In this document: positions 1 to 9,295 of the stretch, piece after piece | Layout: each line of letters begins with the position of its first letter | Position numbering within the stretch: the first letter of the stretch is position 1 | Assembly (NCBI RefSeq): GCF_022869785.1 | Contig: NZ_CP094997.1 | Coordinates: forward strand, 6,267,001-6,331,000 | Direction: 5' to 3' | Source: Dyadobacter chenwenxiniae | GTDB taxonomy: Bacteria; Bacteroidota; Bacteroidia; Cytophagales; Spirosomataceae | Length of the DNA stretch: 64,000 nucleotides | Notes under the pieces: generated by a model | Told to the model about the DNA's origin: nothing | Seen by the model: only the letters and a program-made list of their open reading frames with translations | The model's database searches: none | Made by a program: the position numbers and the translations under genes

Positions 1-1731
1 TTTCGGGAATTCGGAATTGTGATCTCAGCAGCCGTTTTGATCTCGGCCTTCGTATCCCTGACGCTGACGCCGATGTTGAATGCTTATCTGGTTCGCAAGA
101 CGCATAAAAAAAGCTGGTTCTATGAAAAGACTGAGCCGTTTTTTGTGAGCATAACCAATAACTATGGCAATGCGCTGGCCAAATTCCTGAAAATGCGCTG
201 GGTGGCCATTCCCATTGTTGCTTTAACTGTGGGCATGATCTGGTTTTTTGGAAAAGGCCTGCAATCTGAACTTGCCCCGTTGGATGATCGCAATTGGTTC
301 AGGATCAATATGACAGCGCCGGAAGGGTCTTCATTTGAATTCACAGACCGCTACGTGCAGGAAGTGGGGCAAATGCTGATGGATTCCATGCCGGGCAAGA
401 AAGGCCTAATGCTGATCACGTCTCCCGGAAATTCCGGCCTGGGCGCAGCAAATACAGGCAGTGGGCGGATTGCATTGGTTGATAAAAAAGATCGTAAAGA
501 ATCGCAGCAGGAAATTGCCGATTATATCAATCAGAAATTAAAGTCAATGCCGGATGCAAAGTCATTCGTTGTGCAGCAGCAAACCATTTCAGTGGATTCT
601 CGCGGTGGATTGCCGATCCAGTACGTGATCCAGGCACCGGATTTTGAAAAGCTGCGGGAATATCTTCCCAAATTCATGGAAGAGGCCTCCAATGATCCCA
701 CATTCGCCATCACGGATGTTAATTTGAAGTTCAGCAAACCGGAGATCCAGATCGCGATCGACCGTGAAAAGGCGAAATCGCTGGGTGTAACAGTTCAGGA
801 TGTAGCACAAACGATGCAGCTTGCCTTTGCTGGGCAGCGTTTCGGCTATTTCACTATGAATGGCCGTCAATATCAGGTGATCGGGCAATACGACCGCGCG
901 AACCGCGATGAACCTTTGGATTTGAAAAGTATGTTTGTGAAGACGGCAAACGGAAGTCTGGTCCAGTTGGACAACATTGTGAAAGCGGAAGAAGAAAGCA
1001 GCCCACCGCAACTTTTCCACTACAACCGTTACATGAGCGCAACGGTGCAGGCAGCATTGGCACCAGGTAAAACCATTGGCGACGGCATTGCGGCCATGGA
1101 CCGGATCAGGGATAAGTTGAAAGATGAATCCATCCAGACATCATTAAGCGGTTCTTCACGGGATTATGCAGAAAGCTCATCGAACACGATGTTCTCCTTT
1201 TTCTTAGCATTGATATTGATCTATTTTATCCTGGCAGGCCAGTTTGAAAGTTTTGTCGATCCGTTTATCATCATGTTTACCGTGCCGCTAGCTATCGGAG
1301 GCGCGGTGTTCTCGCTTTGGTTTTTTGATCAGACGTTAAACATTTTCAGCCAGATCGGAATGATCATGCTGATTGGGTTGGTAACTAAAAACGGGATCCT
1401 GATTGTGGAGTTTGCTAACCAGCTGCGTGAAAAAGGCCTCGGCATTCAGGAGGCGGTTCTCGAAGCAGCCACATTACGTTTCAGGCCGATCCTGATGACC
1501 AGTCTCGCAACGATCCTGGGCGCATTGCCGATTGCTATGGCGCTGGGTTCAGCGGGCAAAAGCCGGATGTCGATGGGGATTGTGATTATGGGCGGGCTAC
1601 TTTTCTCGCTGGTGCTCACATTATACGTGATCCCAGCCATTTATACATTCTTCTCCAGGCCCAAGGATTTCGAGAAAATGAAAATGATCGAGCAGGTGGC
1701 GCGCGAAAGTGAAATGACAGACCCGGTCTGA
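1..1731 (+). CDS. RND efflux transporter permease, C-terminal part (5' truncated by window)
   Basis: This is the C-terminal half of an AcrB/MexF-type inner-membrane pump (HAE1 family) that exports drugs or other small molecules by proton antiport with a periplasmic adaptor and an outer-membrane channel. The frame is open from base 1, so the gene begins outside the window; about 577 of the usual ~1,040 residues are present. Visible are one membrane helix at the start, a second near residue 65-85, a long periplasmic porter/docking region, and then a block of five helices (from FFLALILIYFILAGQ to the end) with the conserved GLVTKNGILIVEFAN segment of RND pumps. It stops one base before the end of the convergent desaturase gene. 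The substrate cannot be told from the sequence, and partner genes must lie upstream of the window. Confidence 0.93.
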   Translation, partial: FREFGIVISAAVLISAFVSLTLTPMLNAYLVRKTHKKSWFYEKTEPFFVSITNNYGNALAKFLKMRWVAIPIVALTVGMIWFFGKGLQSELAPLDDRNWFRINMTAPEGSSFEFTDRYVQEVGQMLMDSMPGKKGLMLITSPGNSGLGAANTGSGRIALVDKKDRKESQQEIADYINQKLKSMPDAKSFVVQQQTISVDSRGGLPIQYVIQAPDFEKLREYLPKFMEEASNDPTFAITDVNLKFSKPEIQIAIDREKAKSLGVTVQDVAQTMQLAFAGQRFGYFTMNGRQYQVIGQYDRANRDEPLDLKSMFVKTANGSLVQLDNIVKAEEESSPPQLFHYNRYMSATVQAALAPGKTIGDGIAAMDRIRDKLKDESIQTSLSGSSRDYAESSSNTMFSFFLALILIYFILAGQFESFVDPFIIMFTVPLAIGGAVFSLWFFDQTLNIFSQIGMIMLIGLVTKNGILIVEFANQLREKGLGIQEAVLEAATLRFRPILMTSLATILGALPIAMALGSAGKSRMSMGIVIMGGLLFSLVLTLYVIPAIYTFFSRPKDFEKMKMIEQVARESEMTDPV

Positions 1732-1732
1732 A

Positions 1733-2815
1733 TCAGGCCCTGCCCATGCTTTTGAGCATCCTGACGTGTGAGCCTAATGCATGGGTAAAGTTCTCTTTGG
1801 CATTGTAATCCAACCCGAACTCCTGCGCGGTCGCCTGTACAATGGGCGATAATGCATGATAATGAATGTGGGAAATGGATGGAAACAAATGATGTTCGAT
1901 CTGGTAATCCAGGCCACCAATGTACCATGATAAAAAGCGGTTTCTTCCCGCAAAATTGGACGTCGTTTGCAACTGATGCACCGCCCAGGCATTTTCCACA
2001 CACCCCGAATCAGTCGGCTTCGGCTGATCAACACCCTCTACTACGTGCGCCATTTGGAAAATAGTGCTCAGAATCATCCCGGCGGTGCAATGCATGGCCA
2101 TGAATCCAAGAAACCATTGTCCGAATGTGAGCGAGGTGAAGTAAAGCGGGATCACGCAAATGAACAATAGGTAAGCCAGTTTGGTAATCACCAGTCTGAT
2201 GAGCTCTTCCCGTGGAAAGGGCTTGGTCATGCCGGACTCTGACATCTTATTAAAAAGTGAAATTTCCTTGAAATCCTTCCACAGGAATGACAGGGTCATC
2301 AGGCTATATAAAAAGAATGCGTAAATGTGCTGGAAACGGTGAATTCGTTTCTGTTTTTCCTGAAAAGAAAGGCGCAATAAGAACTTTCCCGTGATGTCTT
2401 CATCCACTTCGTGAATGTTGGTGTAAGTATGATGCAGTCTGTTGTGTTGCACTTCCCAGTTATAGGCATTGCCGCCCAAAAGGTAAATAGAAGCCCCAAA
2501 GAGCTTGTTCACCACGTGGGAAGTAGCCAACGAGCCGTGTATGGCATCATGCATGACCGACATACCCACACCTGCCACGCCAAATCCCATCACGATGGTC
2601 ATCAGGAACATGGAAAGGTTGGAAAAATTACCCGTAAGTATGAGTGTGTAGGGGATCAGATACAGGCTCAGCATAAAGACTGCCTTGTAAATGATCTTTT
2701 TGCCACCCGATTTGCAAATGTTATTAGAAGAAAAATACTGATCAACCCGTTGACGAAGCGTAGGGAAAAATGTGCTTTTACCCGCGTTGGTAAACTTGAT
2801 TTTTTGGTATTGCAT
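1733..2815 (-). CDS. Membrane fatty-acid (acyl-CoA) desaturase
   Basis: Membrane di-iron desaturase that introduces a double bond into acyl chains, so it probably adjusts membrane fluidity. All three histidine boxes are visible: HDAIHG, HNRLHH and QIEHH, the last being the cytochrome-b5-type front-end/linoleoyl-CoA desaturase form. Hydrophobic pairs of helices lie before the first box and between the second and third. The frame is open to 2857, but the family normally begins with a short basic stretch followed by a segment like FFPTLRQRVDQYF. The Met at 2815 (MQYQKIKF) fits that better than the hydrophobic 14-residue extension, so I start there. The gene converges tail to tail with the RND pump with one base between. 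Regiospecificity is not readable from sequence. Confidence 0.88.
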   Translation of the reverse strand: MQYQKIKFTNAGKSTFFPTLRQRVDQYFSSNNICKSGGKKIIYKAVFMLSLYLIPYTLILTGNFSNLSMFLMTIVMGFGVAGVGMSVMHDAIHGSLATSHVVNKLFGASIYLLGGNAYNWEVQHNRLHHTYTNIHEVDEDITGKFLLRLSFQEKQKRIHRFQHIYAFFLYSLMTLSFLWKDFKEISLFNKMSESGMTKPFPREELIRLVITKLAYLLFICVIPLYFTSLTFGQWFLGFMAMHCTAGMILSTIFQMAHVVEGVDQPKPTDSGCVENAWAVHQLQTTSNFAGRNRFLSWYIGGLDYQIEHHLFPSISHIHYHALSPIVQATAQEFGLDYNAKENFTHALGSHVRMLKSMGRA

Positions 2816-2985
2816 ATAAATGGAGTGACGAAGTTTCTTGATAAAGATGATTAACACAGCCTCTCAGAAACGCAAATATCCAGGTTTTATTCGGAAAATG
2901 TAGGGATTAATTACAAATTCAGATCAATATTTTGAAAACAGAATATTATCAAAATATTATCAATGTTTTTTGCAGGGGCAAAAAA

Positions 2986-3010
2986 TAAGGCCGGTGATTA
3001 ACCGGCCTTA
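2986..3010 (-). terminator. Rho-independent terminator of metK
   Basis: A perfect 10-bp stem (TAAGGCCGGT / ACCGGCCTTA) with a 5-nt loop lies 19 bases beyond the metK stop. On the minus strand it is followed by TTTTT, the classic intrinsic terminator layout. Confidence 0.85.
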
Positions 3011-3029
3011 GTATTAAAAGCATTTGTAA

Positions 3030-4310
3030 TTACAGTGTAAATTTTTCCTTGATTGCATCGACGAAATCAAGTTTTTCCCACGTAAACAACTCTACTTCAA
3101 CCTCTTTCTCCTCACCATTGGCGCCTTTGAAAGATTTTTTAACAACTTCATTTTTACGGCCCATGTGACCATAAGCGGCTGTTTCGGAATAGATTGGATT
3201 ACGCAGTTTCAAGCGTTGCTCAATTGCATACGGACGAAGATCAAAAATTTCACCGATCTTCAAAGCAATCTCGCCGTCGGTGCCGGATACTTTGGATGTT
3301 CCGTAAGTATTGACGTACAAACCGCAAGGTTCAGCTACACCAATTGCATAGGAAACCTGCACGAGCACTTCATCGCAAAGTCCTGATGCCACCATATTTT
3401 TGGCAATGTGGCGTGTGGCATAGGCAGCTGAGCGGTCCACTTTGGAAGGATCTTTTCCTGAGAACGCGCCACCACCGTGTGCACCTTTTCCGCCGTAAGT
3501 GTCAACGATAATTTTACGTCCGGTAAGTCCGGTGTCTCCGTGCGGGCCACCTATTACGAACTTGCCCGTCGGGTTAATGTGGAATGTGATGTCTCCGGTG
3601 AACAGTTCTTGCAGTTCAGGAGTAAGCTTAGCTTTCACACGTGGGATCACAATATTGATCACATCCGCTTTGATCTTTGCCAGCATGTCCGCTTCGGAAT
3701 CAAAATCATCATGTTGTGTAGAAACAACAATTGTATCAATGCGCAAAGGCACATTTTCATCGCTATACTCGATCGTAACCTGGGACTTAGCATCCGGGCG
3801 GAGATAAGGGATCAGGCTGGATTCGTTGTTTCTGATCGCAGACATTTCCTGCAATATCTTATGCGCAAGGTCCAATGCCAGTGGCATGTAGTTGTCAGTT
3901 TCACGCGTTGCATAGCCAAACATCATTCCCTGGTCGCCGGCACCCTGCGCATTTGCTTTTTCTTCAAAGCTCTCTGAAGCAACGGCACGGTCAACACCCT
4001 GGTTAATGTCTGCACTCTGATCGTGAATGGCTGATAATATACCGCAGGAATTGGCTTCAAACATGTATTCACTCTTCGTGTATCCGATTTTTCTAATAAC
4101 ATCGCGTGTTATTTTCTGAACATCCAGATAAGTGTTTGTTTTAACTTCACCCGCTAAAACGACCTGGCCGGTTGTTACCAAAGTTTCGCAGGCTACCTTA
4201 CTATTAGTGTCCCAAGCTAAGAAGTTATCAATTAAAGCATCTGATATTTGATCGGCGACCTTGTCAGGATGTCCTTCAGATACGGACTCCGAGGTGAATA
4301 AGTATGGCAT
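3030..4310 (-). CDS. metK: S-adenosylmethionine synthetase (methionine adenosyltransferase)
   Basis: Makes S-adenosylmethionine from methionine and ATP, a cytosolic housekeeping reaction; it also supplies the cofactor of the neighbouring radical-SAM enzyme LipA. At 426 residues it is slightly longer than the ~385-420 usual for bacterial MetK. The N-terminal motif SVSEGHPDKVADQISDA, the central GAGDQGMMFGYA hexapeptide region and GGPHGDTGLTGRK are intact. The start at MPYLFTSESVSEGHPDK matches the family. It is flanked by a strong terminator downstream and a near-consensus Bacteroidota promoter about 55 bases upstream, so it is probably monocistronic. lipA lies upstream on the same strand but is separated by its own terminator hairpin. 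Confidence 0.98.
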   Translation of the reverse strand: MPYLFTSESVSEGHPDKVADQISDALIDNFLAWDTNSKVACETLVTTGQVVLAGEVKTNTYLDVQKITRDVIRKIGYTKSEYMFEANSCGILSAIHDQSADINQGVDRAVASESFEEKANAQGAGDQGMMFGYATRETDNYMPLALDLAHKILQEMSAIRNNESSLIPYLRPDAKSQVTIEYSDENVPLRIDTIVVSTQHDDFDSEADMLAKIKADVINIVIPRVKAKLTPELQELFTGDITFHINPTGKFVIGGPHGDTGLTGRKIIVDTYGGKGAHGGGAFSGKDPSKVDRSAAYATRHIAKNMVASGLCDEVLVQVSYAIGVAEPCGLYVNTYGTSKVSGTDGEIALKIGEIFDLRPYAIEQRLKLRNPIYSETAAYGHMGRKNEVVKKSFKGANGEEKEVEVELFTWEKLDFVDAIKEKFTL

Positions 4311-4366
4311 AAATTGAAAATGTTAATTCCTTAAAAACGATCTGTTGAGTGTGCGGATTGAAAGAA

Positions 4367-4398
4367 CAAAATTGAACTTTTTTGGGAGACTAAACAAA
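4367..4398 (-). promoter_or_regulatory. Putative metK promoter (Bacteroidota -33/-7 type)
   Basis: On the minus strand TTTG is followed after 20 bases by CAATTTTG, one mismatch from the TAnnTTTG -7 element of Bacteroidota. The spacing is right, and the predicted start of transcription lies roughly 50 bases before the metK start codon. Motif match only. Confidence 0.4.
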
Positions 4399-4541
4399 TT
4401 TTGTATTTATTATCAATAATAATTAATTGATTAAAATATGCCCCCATTCCTCTATTTGACCAAAATCGGTCTAAAAAACGACCTAAATATTATTATATAT
4501 CAATAATGTGTAAGTTGTCGTTCTAACCTGTTAAAATGCGG

Positions 4542-4570
4542 AAAGCCTATTCTCATTGAGAACAGGCTTT
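4542..4570 (-). terminator. Hairpin terminator downstream of lipA
   Basis: A 13-bp inverted repeat with one mismatch (AAAGCCTATTCTC / GAGAACAGGCTTT, 3-nt loop) lies 23 bases after the lipA stop. It is followed on the minus strand by a pyrimidine-rich stretch ending in ATTTT. It separates lipA from metK. Confidence 0.6.
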
Positions 4571-4592
4571 TCTGCTTGTATAACATATCATA

Positions 4593-5471
4593 TCAAATCG
4601 GAACATTCACATGGCGTTCCGCATGGTAACTTGATCTGACCAACGGTCCGGACTCTACGTATTTAAGTCCGCGTTTCAGACCTTCTTCTCTGTAATTATC
4701 GAACATTTCAGGAGTGATCCATTCGATCACTTCGTGGTGCATTTTAGTGGGTTGCAGATATTGTCCTAAAGTCAGGATGTCCAGACCATTTGCCGCAAGA
4801 TCGTCCATGGCCTTATGCACTTCGTCCTGCGTTTCACCGAGTCCTAGCATAATCCCGGATTTGGTGCGCTGACCGTAGGCTTTTGTTCTTCTGATCTGTT
4901 CCAGGCTCCTTTCGTACTTGGCCTGAGGACGTACCGCACGGTATAAACGTTCCACCGTTTCCATATTGTGCGAAACAACTTCCTGGCCCGCTTCAATCAT
5001 GTGGATTAATGCATCCCAGTTGTTTTTAACGTCGGGAATCAATGTTTCAATGGTCGTTTCCGGCGTATTCTCTTTGACTTGCATTACCGTCTGATACCAG
5101 ATTTCAGCGCCTCGGTCTTTCAATTCGTCCCGGTTAACGGACGTAATTACAGCATGCTTAACCTGCATAAGCTTGATAGCCTCTGCTACGCGTCGCGGTT
5201 CGTCAACATCATATTCATTAGGGCGACCTGTGGCCACCGCGCAAAAGCTGCAACTTCTCGTGCAAACATTGCCCAGGATCATAAAGGTGGCTGTTCCCGC
5301 GCCCCAGCATTCGCCCATATTCGGGCAGCTTCCGCTTTCGCAGATTGTATGCAATTTATAATTATCAACCAGTTGCCTTACTTTCCGAAACTCTGGTCCG
5401 GCTGGCAGCTTAACCCTCAACCAATCTGGTCTTTTCTTGCGCTCCGAGGGAATAACAGGTAATTCAATCAT
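4593..5471 (-). CDS. lipA: Lipoyl synthase (radical SAM)
   Basis: Inserts two sulfur atoms into octanoyl chains on lipoyl domains of 2-oxoacid dehydrogenases and the glycine cleavage system. Both iron-sulfur motifs are complete: the LipA-specific C-x4-C-x5-C (Cys44, 49, 55 from the chosen start) for the auxiliary sulfur-donating cluster, and the radical-SAM C-x3-C-x2-C (Cys70, 74, 77). The C-terminal RSSY motif is also present. The frame is open to 5510, but the family begins at MIELPVIPSERKKRPDWLRVK, so the 13 extra residues are probably not translated and the start is set at 5471. No lipB is adjacent. Confidence 0.97.
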   Translation of the reverse strand: MIELPVIPSERKKRPDWLRVKLPAGPEFRKVRQLVDNYKLHTICESGSCPNMGECWGAGTATFMILGNVCTRSCSFCAVATGRPNEYDVDEPRRVAEAIKLMQVKHAVITSVNRDELKDRGAEIWYQTVMQVKENTPETTIETLIPDVKNNWDALIHMIEAGQEVVSHNMETVERLYRAVRPQAKYERSLEQIRRTKAYGQRTKSGIMLGLGETQDEVHKAMDDLAANGLDILTLGQYLQPTKMHHEVIEWITPEMFDNYREEGLKRGLKYVESGPLVRSSYHAERHVNVPI

Positions 5472-5530
5472 ATATATTGGTAATCTCCGACAGCCTGGTT
5501 TGAATATCAACCTGTCAATTGCTAATTTAT

Positions 5531-6301
5531 TTATCGCTTTTTGCTTCCAAAATACAACGTCAGATAGCCCGAAGTGAAGAAGCTTCTGTTTTCGGCGAAT
5601 GCCATGATTTGAACTTTTCTTGTAAATGCTTCCGCTATAAAACCAATTTCAACACCCGTCACATTTTCACGAAAAGCGCTTAATTCAAAACTCATTGCCG
5701 TTTTTACATGCAAGCCGGGAACAATTTTAGTTTGTCCGAACCCCTGGAAAAAGCTTCCCGCGCCCACAATTCCGGTCGTTTGCGTGCTTCCGGCGTGTTT
5801 CACAGGATCAAATGGCTCCGTAACGACACGTCCGTCTGAGCTTTGAAACTGAACCATATACGGTTTTTCCAATCCTAATGATGGTCCCGCTGCCAGGATT
5901 CCACTAATTGAAATTCCCTCATCATCTTGTCTGCTAAATAATGTTAGTTCCCTTCCGTATTCGGGCCTCAGGACGAAAAGGTAATTCTGCTTGCCGTAAA
6001 CCAGCCTTGCTCCCGTAACAAAGTCCTGCTGGGAAAGCTCTTTCGGATGTTTTACATTGACCAGTTCGAGGGCCAGATATCTGTATTGGTTTTTGCCAAA
6101 TAATTTTGAACCTAAGGCAGAAGATTGCCTGAAAACGGCACCTCCCAGGATTCCTGAATTGGTGTTTGTGGTAACTCCAAATGAAGTAAAGGATTTATAG
6201 CTCTCTTCATTGTCCTCAGCCTTCGCCCGACGTTGCGCATATATATCTGTTGATAATGCAAACAGAATAGATACTGATAGTAAAAATTTTACACGCATCA
6301 T
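5531..6301 (-). CDS. Predicted exported outer-membrane beta-barrel protein, function unknown
   Basis: A 256-residue protein with a clear Sec signal peptide (cleavage about after DIYAQ, residue 23). The rest is rich in alternating hydrophobic, aromatic and glycine residues and ends in a strand (SGYLTLYFGSKKR) like a barrel closing strand. I do not recognise the family beyond an uncharacterised Bacteroidota envelope protein; a lipid-A-deacylase-like or porin-like barrel is possible. It lies 59 bases upstream of lipA on the same strand, so the two could be cotranscribed, though no functional link is evident. Two adjacent Met codons open the frame; the second (MRVKFLL) is an equally good start. 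Confidence 0.75.
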   Translation of the reverse strand: MMRVKFLLSVSILFALSTDIYAQRRAKAEDNEESYKSFTSFGVTTNTNSGILGGAVFRQSSALGSKLFGKNQYRYLALELVNVKHPKELSQQDFVTGARLVYGKQNYLFVLRPEYGRELTLFSRQDDEGISISGILAAGPSLGLEKPYMVQFQSSDGRVVTEPFDPVKHAGSTQTTGIVGAGSFFQGFGQTKIVPGLHVKTAMSFELSAFRENVTGVEIGFIAEAFTRKVQIMAFAENRSFFTSGYLTLYFGSKKR

Positions 6302-6523
6302 ATATTTAGATCTAAATCCCTGTTACAAATTGGAAGTGTCGTATGAACAGTGAAAGTACAAAATTCTACTGTAAGGCCGCTGAATATCGCCACCACTTTA
6401 ACGGTTTTTTGTACATTTATGTTCTTTAAACCGGAAAAGAAATAAAAAAGCCCGCCAGCTGTCCCGTGCTTCCGGGATTTTTCGAAATAAACTTTTTGCT
6501 AATCTTCTTTTAATCAGAGTCTT

Positions 6524-7780
6524 TTGTTCGAAGTTATCTATCAAAGCGCAGTCAGCACCGTCGCCTCCTTGATGCGCGTTGCAGCTTTATTCAATCGTAA
6601 AATTAAGCTTGGTGTTGTGGGTCGCGATGGGTTGCTGGAGGAAATGGAAAGTGGGTTTCAAAAGTTGGTCAACGGACGTTCCGTGGCTTGGTTTCATGCG
6701 GCTTCGTTAGGGGAATTTGAACAGGGCAGGCCGGTTATAGAAGCCTATAAAGCACAGTTTCCCAATCATTTTATTCTCCTGACATTCTTTTCCCCGTCCG
6801 GATATGAGGTTAGGAAAAATTATAACGGTGCAGATTACATCTGTTACATGCCGTGGGACACAGCATCTAATGCAAGACGTTTCGTTGAAATCGTTCAGCC
6901 GAAAATTGCGTTCTTCATCAAATATGAATTTTGGCACAATTACCTCACTGAGCTGAAAAGGAGTGGGGCGCGCATTATATCCTTCTCCACGATCTTTCGT
7001 CCGGACCAGATCTTTTTCAAAAAGAGAGGCGGATTTTTCAAGAGAATGCTCTACGCCTTTGATCATATTTTTGTACAAAACCAACAATCTCTCGCCTTGC
7101 TTCATGGCATAGGCGTGCGGCATTGCAGCCTGGCCGGTGACACCCGGTTCGACCGCGTTTCTGCGATTGCACAGCATGTGAAAAATCTGTCTGAGGCTGC
7201 GGATTTCAGGGATAATAAGTTCTGTTTGATTGTCGGATCGGCATGGGAAGCTGATATGCAGGTTCTTATTCCCGTCTTGAATCATTTCAGAGGAGCCCTT
7301 AAAGCGATTGTTGCTCCGCATGAAATCCATAAGGATGAGATTGAGCAGTGGCGCAAAAGCCTGAAAGGGAAAACGCTTTTATACTCGGAGTTGGCCATTG
7401 ATATTCATAGCAAGGAATATGATTATCTTGTGATTGATAATATTGGAATGCTTTCCTCTTTGTACCAGTATGGCGATATGGCTTACATTGGCGGGGCTTT
7501 TGGTTCGGGCCTGCACAACATCCTGGAAGCGGCAACTTTTGGCATTCCCATCACTTTTGGAAATAAGCGCTACCACAAGTTCCAGGAAGCGGTTGATCTG
7601 ATCAACAGGAAGGGCGCTGTTGCGGTGGCAGATAAAGACGATTTGATAGCCGTTGCAGATCAGTGGATTTCATCTCCCGACACCAGGAAAGCGGCGGGTA
7701 ATGTCAACAAAAATTACATTGCGGAAGGCGTTGGTTCGACAGCCTTGATACTCAGTGAAGTCAAGAAAATGCTGGGCTGA
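6524..7780 (+). CDS. waaA: 3-deoxy-D-manno-octulosonic acid (Kdo) transferase
   Basis: Transfers Kdo from CMP-Kdo to the lipid A precursor at the inner face of the inner membrane, the first inner-core step of lipopolysaccharide synthesis. The 418 residues show the GT-B layout of WaaA/KdtA: an N-terminal hydrophobic anchor, the WFHAASLGEFEQGRPV motif of the acceptor domain with its catalytic Glu, then GSAWEADMQVL at the start of the CMP-Kdo domain and the late GSGLHNILEAATFGIP motif. The start is a TTG. I keep it because the next Met (residue 17) would remove the conserved hydrophobic anchor and the segment leading into AALFN. It ends inside a hairpin shared with the convergent ROK gene. Confidence 0.95.
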   Translation: MFEVIYQSAVSTVASLMRVAALFNRKIKLGVVGRDGLLEEMESGFQKLVNGRSVAWFHAASLGEFEQGRPVIEAYKAQFPNHFILLTFFSPSGYEVRKNYNGADYICYMPWDTASNARRFVEIVQPKIAFFIKYEFWHNYLTELKRSGARIISFSTIFRPDQIFFKKRGGFFKRMLYAFDHIFVQNQQSLALLHGIGVRHCSLAGDTRFDRVSAIAQHVKNLSEAADFRDNKFCLIVGSAWEADMQVLIPVLNHFRGALKAIVAPHEIHKDEIEQWRKSLKGKTLLYSELAIDIHSKEYDYLVIDNIGMLSSLYQYGDMAYIGGAFGSGLHNILEAATFGIPITFGNKRYHKFQEAVDLINRKGAVAVADKDDLIAVADQWISSPDTRKAAGNVNKNYIAEGVGSTALILSEVKKMLG

Positions 7781-7812
7781 ATTAATGCTTTGTAAAAGTA
7801 ATAATTCAGCCC
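7774..7812. terminator. Bidirectional hairpin between waaA and the ROK gene
   Basis: A perfect 11-bp inverted repeat (GGGCTGAATTA / TAATTCAGCCC) with a 17-nt loop begins over the waaA stop codon and sits between two convergent genes. The T-tract on either side is weak, so termination is likely but not certain. Confidence 0.5.
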
Positions 7813-7824
7813 GGAACCATATTT

Positions 7825-9048
7825 TCAGGAAAATTCCTTTGCGATCAGGTGCTCAAACAAATGCGCCTGGGTGCCTAATAAACGGGCTTTTGCGCCTAAT
7901 TTGGAGACGTGAATGGACAATGAGTTTTTGAAATCCGAAAGGCAATATTTATTAATCGCCTGCTCAATCGGATTAGAAATAAATGGTCCGGCTTCCGCCA
8001 ATAATCCTCCTACGATAATGACTTCGGGATTGAAAAGATGAACGGCAGTTGCCAGTCCTTTGCCCAGTTCCGTTCCAACGGTGCTCAATAAATCAATAGA
8101 AAATTCGTCGCCCGCATGCACCGCTTCTATAATGTGAGAAGTGTCCAGCAGATCCAGGTTATTATTGACGATTTGAGACAAAATAGTTGCTTTTCCACTA
8201 TTGATGCCCTCTTTCGCGCGCCTAATCAGCGCAATGGCGGAAGTGATGGTATCCAGGCAGCCGATTTTACCACAGTGGCATAAAAGTCCGTCAGGTTTTA
8301 CCTGAATGTGGCCAAGCTCGCCTGCAAATCCCGATGCGCCGTTGAAAACTTCACCATTAATGATAATCCCCAAACCCACACCCCAATCAATGTTGATGGT
8401 CAGGACCTGAGATTTTTCCCGGGCAAAACCAAATCTGTGCTCGCCGATCGTCGTCGCTTTTGTATCATTAAAAAGGCAAACCGGCAGCTTGAAATGTTTT
8501 TTTAAATGCGAAACCAGCGGAACGCCGGGAGGAGTAAGGTTCAGGTAAGTCAGGTTTATTCCCTGTGAAGAATTGATAAGGCCCGGCATCGAAACACCTA
8601 TGCCCCATAACTTACTGACGTTGATATTGTTAGATTTGAGAAAGTCGTCGCTGGCTGCGAAAAGCTGATCAAGGAATGTGGAAGAATCGTCGAGCCGGAT
8701 GTCCACTTTCCGCTTTAAAATCAGCTGGTTATGCAGATCGAAAATAACAAGTTGCGTGTCATGGCGGTTGATGTCCATAATCAGCGTAAGGTATTTTTTT
8801 GCATTTAACCCATATAGCACCGGAGGCCTGCCTGCACGTGCCGGACCAGTTCCGGTTTCAATGATCCAACCTTCGCGGATAAGCTCATTCACAATGCCCG
8901 TTGCAGAAGGGATGCTGGCATGGAACAGGCGTGCCATTTTGTTGATTGAAGTATCGCCGGATTGATATAAATGAAGCAATAAATTACTTCTGATACGGTT
9001 CTTGCGAATATCAATGACCGAATTCGGTTCTTCTACAACTAAGTCCAT
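7825..9048 (-). CDS. ROK-family transcriptional regulator (NagC/XylR type)
   Basis: A sugar-responsive repressor of the ROK family. Residues ~10-75 form a winged helix-turn-helix (NKMARLFHASIPSATGIVNEL); the rest is a sugar-kinase-like fold with the ROK signature (GVGLGIIINGEVFNGASGFAGE) and the zinc-binding His/Cys motif GH...LCHCGKIGCLD. At 407 residues it has the length of full ROK regulators rather than plain glucokinases (~300). No sugar-catabolic gene is beside it (waaA converges and rsgA diverges), so its target cannot be read from context; the ABC importer cluster 40 kb away is only a guess. The upstream 200 bases are very AT-rich and may hold its own operator. Confidence 0.92.
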   Translation of the reverse strand: MDLVVEEPNSVIDIRKNRIRSNLLLHLYQSGDTSINKMARLFHASIPSATGIVNELIREGWIIETGTGPARAGRPPVLYGLNAKKYLTLIMDINRHDTQLVIFDLHNQLILKRKVDIRLDDSSTFLDQLFAASDDFLKSNNINVSKLWGIGVSMPGLINSSQGINLTYLNLTPPGVPLVSHLKKHFKLPVCLFNDTKATTIGEHRFGFAREKSQVLTINIDWGVGLGIIINGEVFNGASGFAGELGHIQVKPDGLLCHCGKIGCLDTITSAIALIRRAKEGINSGKATILSQIVNNNLDLLDTSHIIEAVHAGDEFSIDLLSTVGTELGKGLATAVHLFNPEVIIVGGLLAEAGPFISNPIEQAINKYCLSDFKNSLSIHVSKLGAKARLLGTQAHLFEHLIAKEFS

Positions 9049-9295
9049 TATGTGGAGTGTAAATATATTTTGTTATAAAGGCTTATTTAAAATTCTTATG
9101 ATTGTCTGATACTAATGTATGCAAAAACAATTTAAGTAGATTAAATATTAAAAAATATTATTATCGTTACGTACCGCTGGCAAATAAAAACAGAGGCTAT
9201 GTAAAAACTACTTAATTTTATTTGGCTGATTTAAGCATATACGGCAGTATAATGTGAAACTCCGGTTAAATTCGCTATTTGCAAAAAAAGACGGA

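Noticed and set aside
3030..4592. SAM riboswitch upstream of metK
   Set aside because: The leader between the predicted promoter and the start codon is only about 50 bases and shows no riboswitch-like stems.
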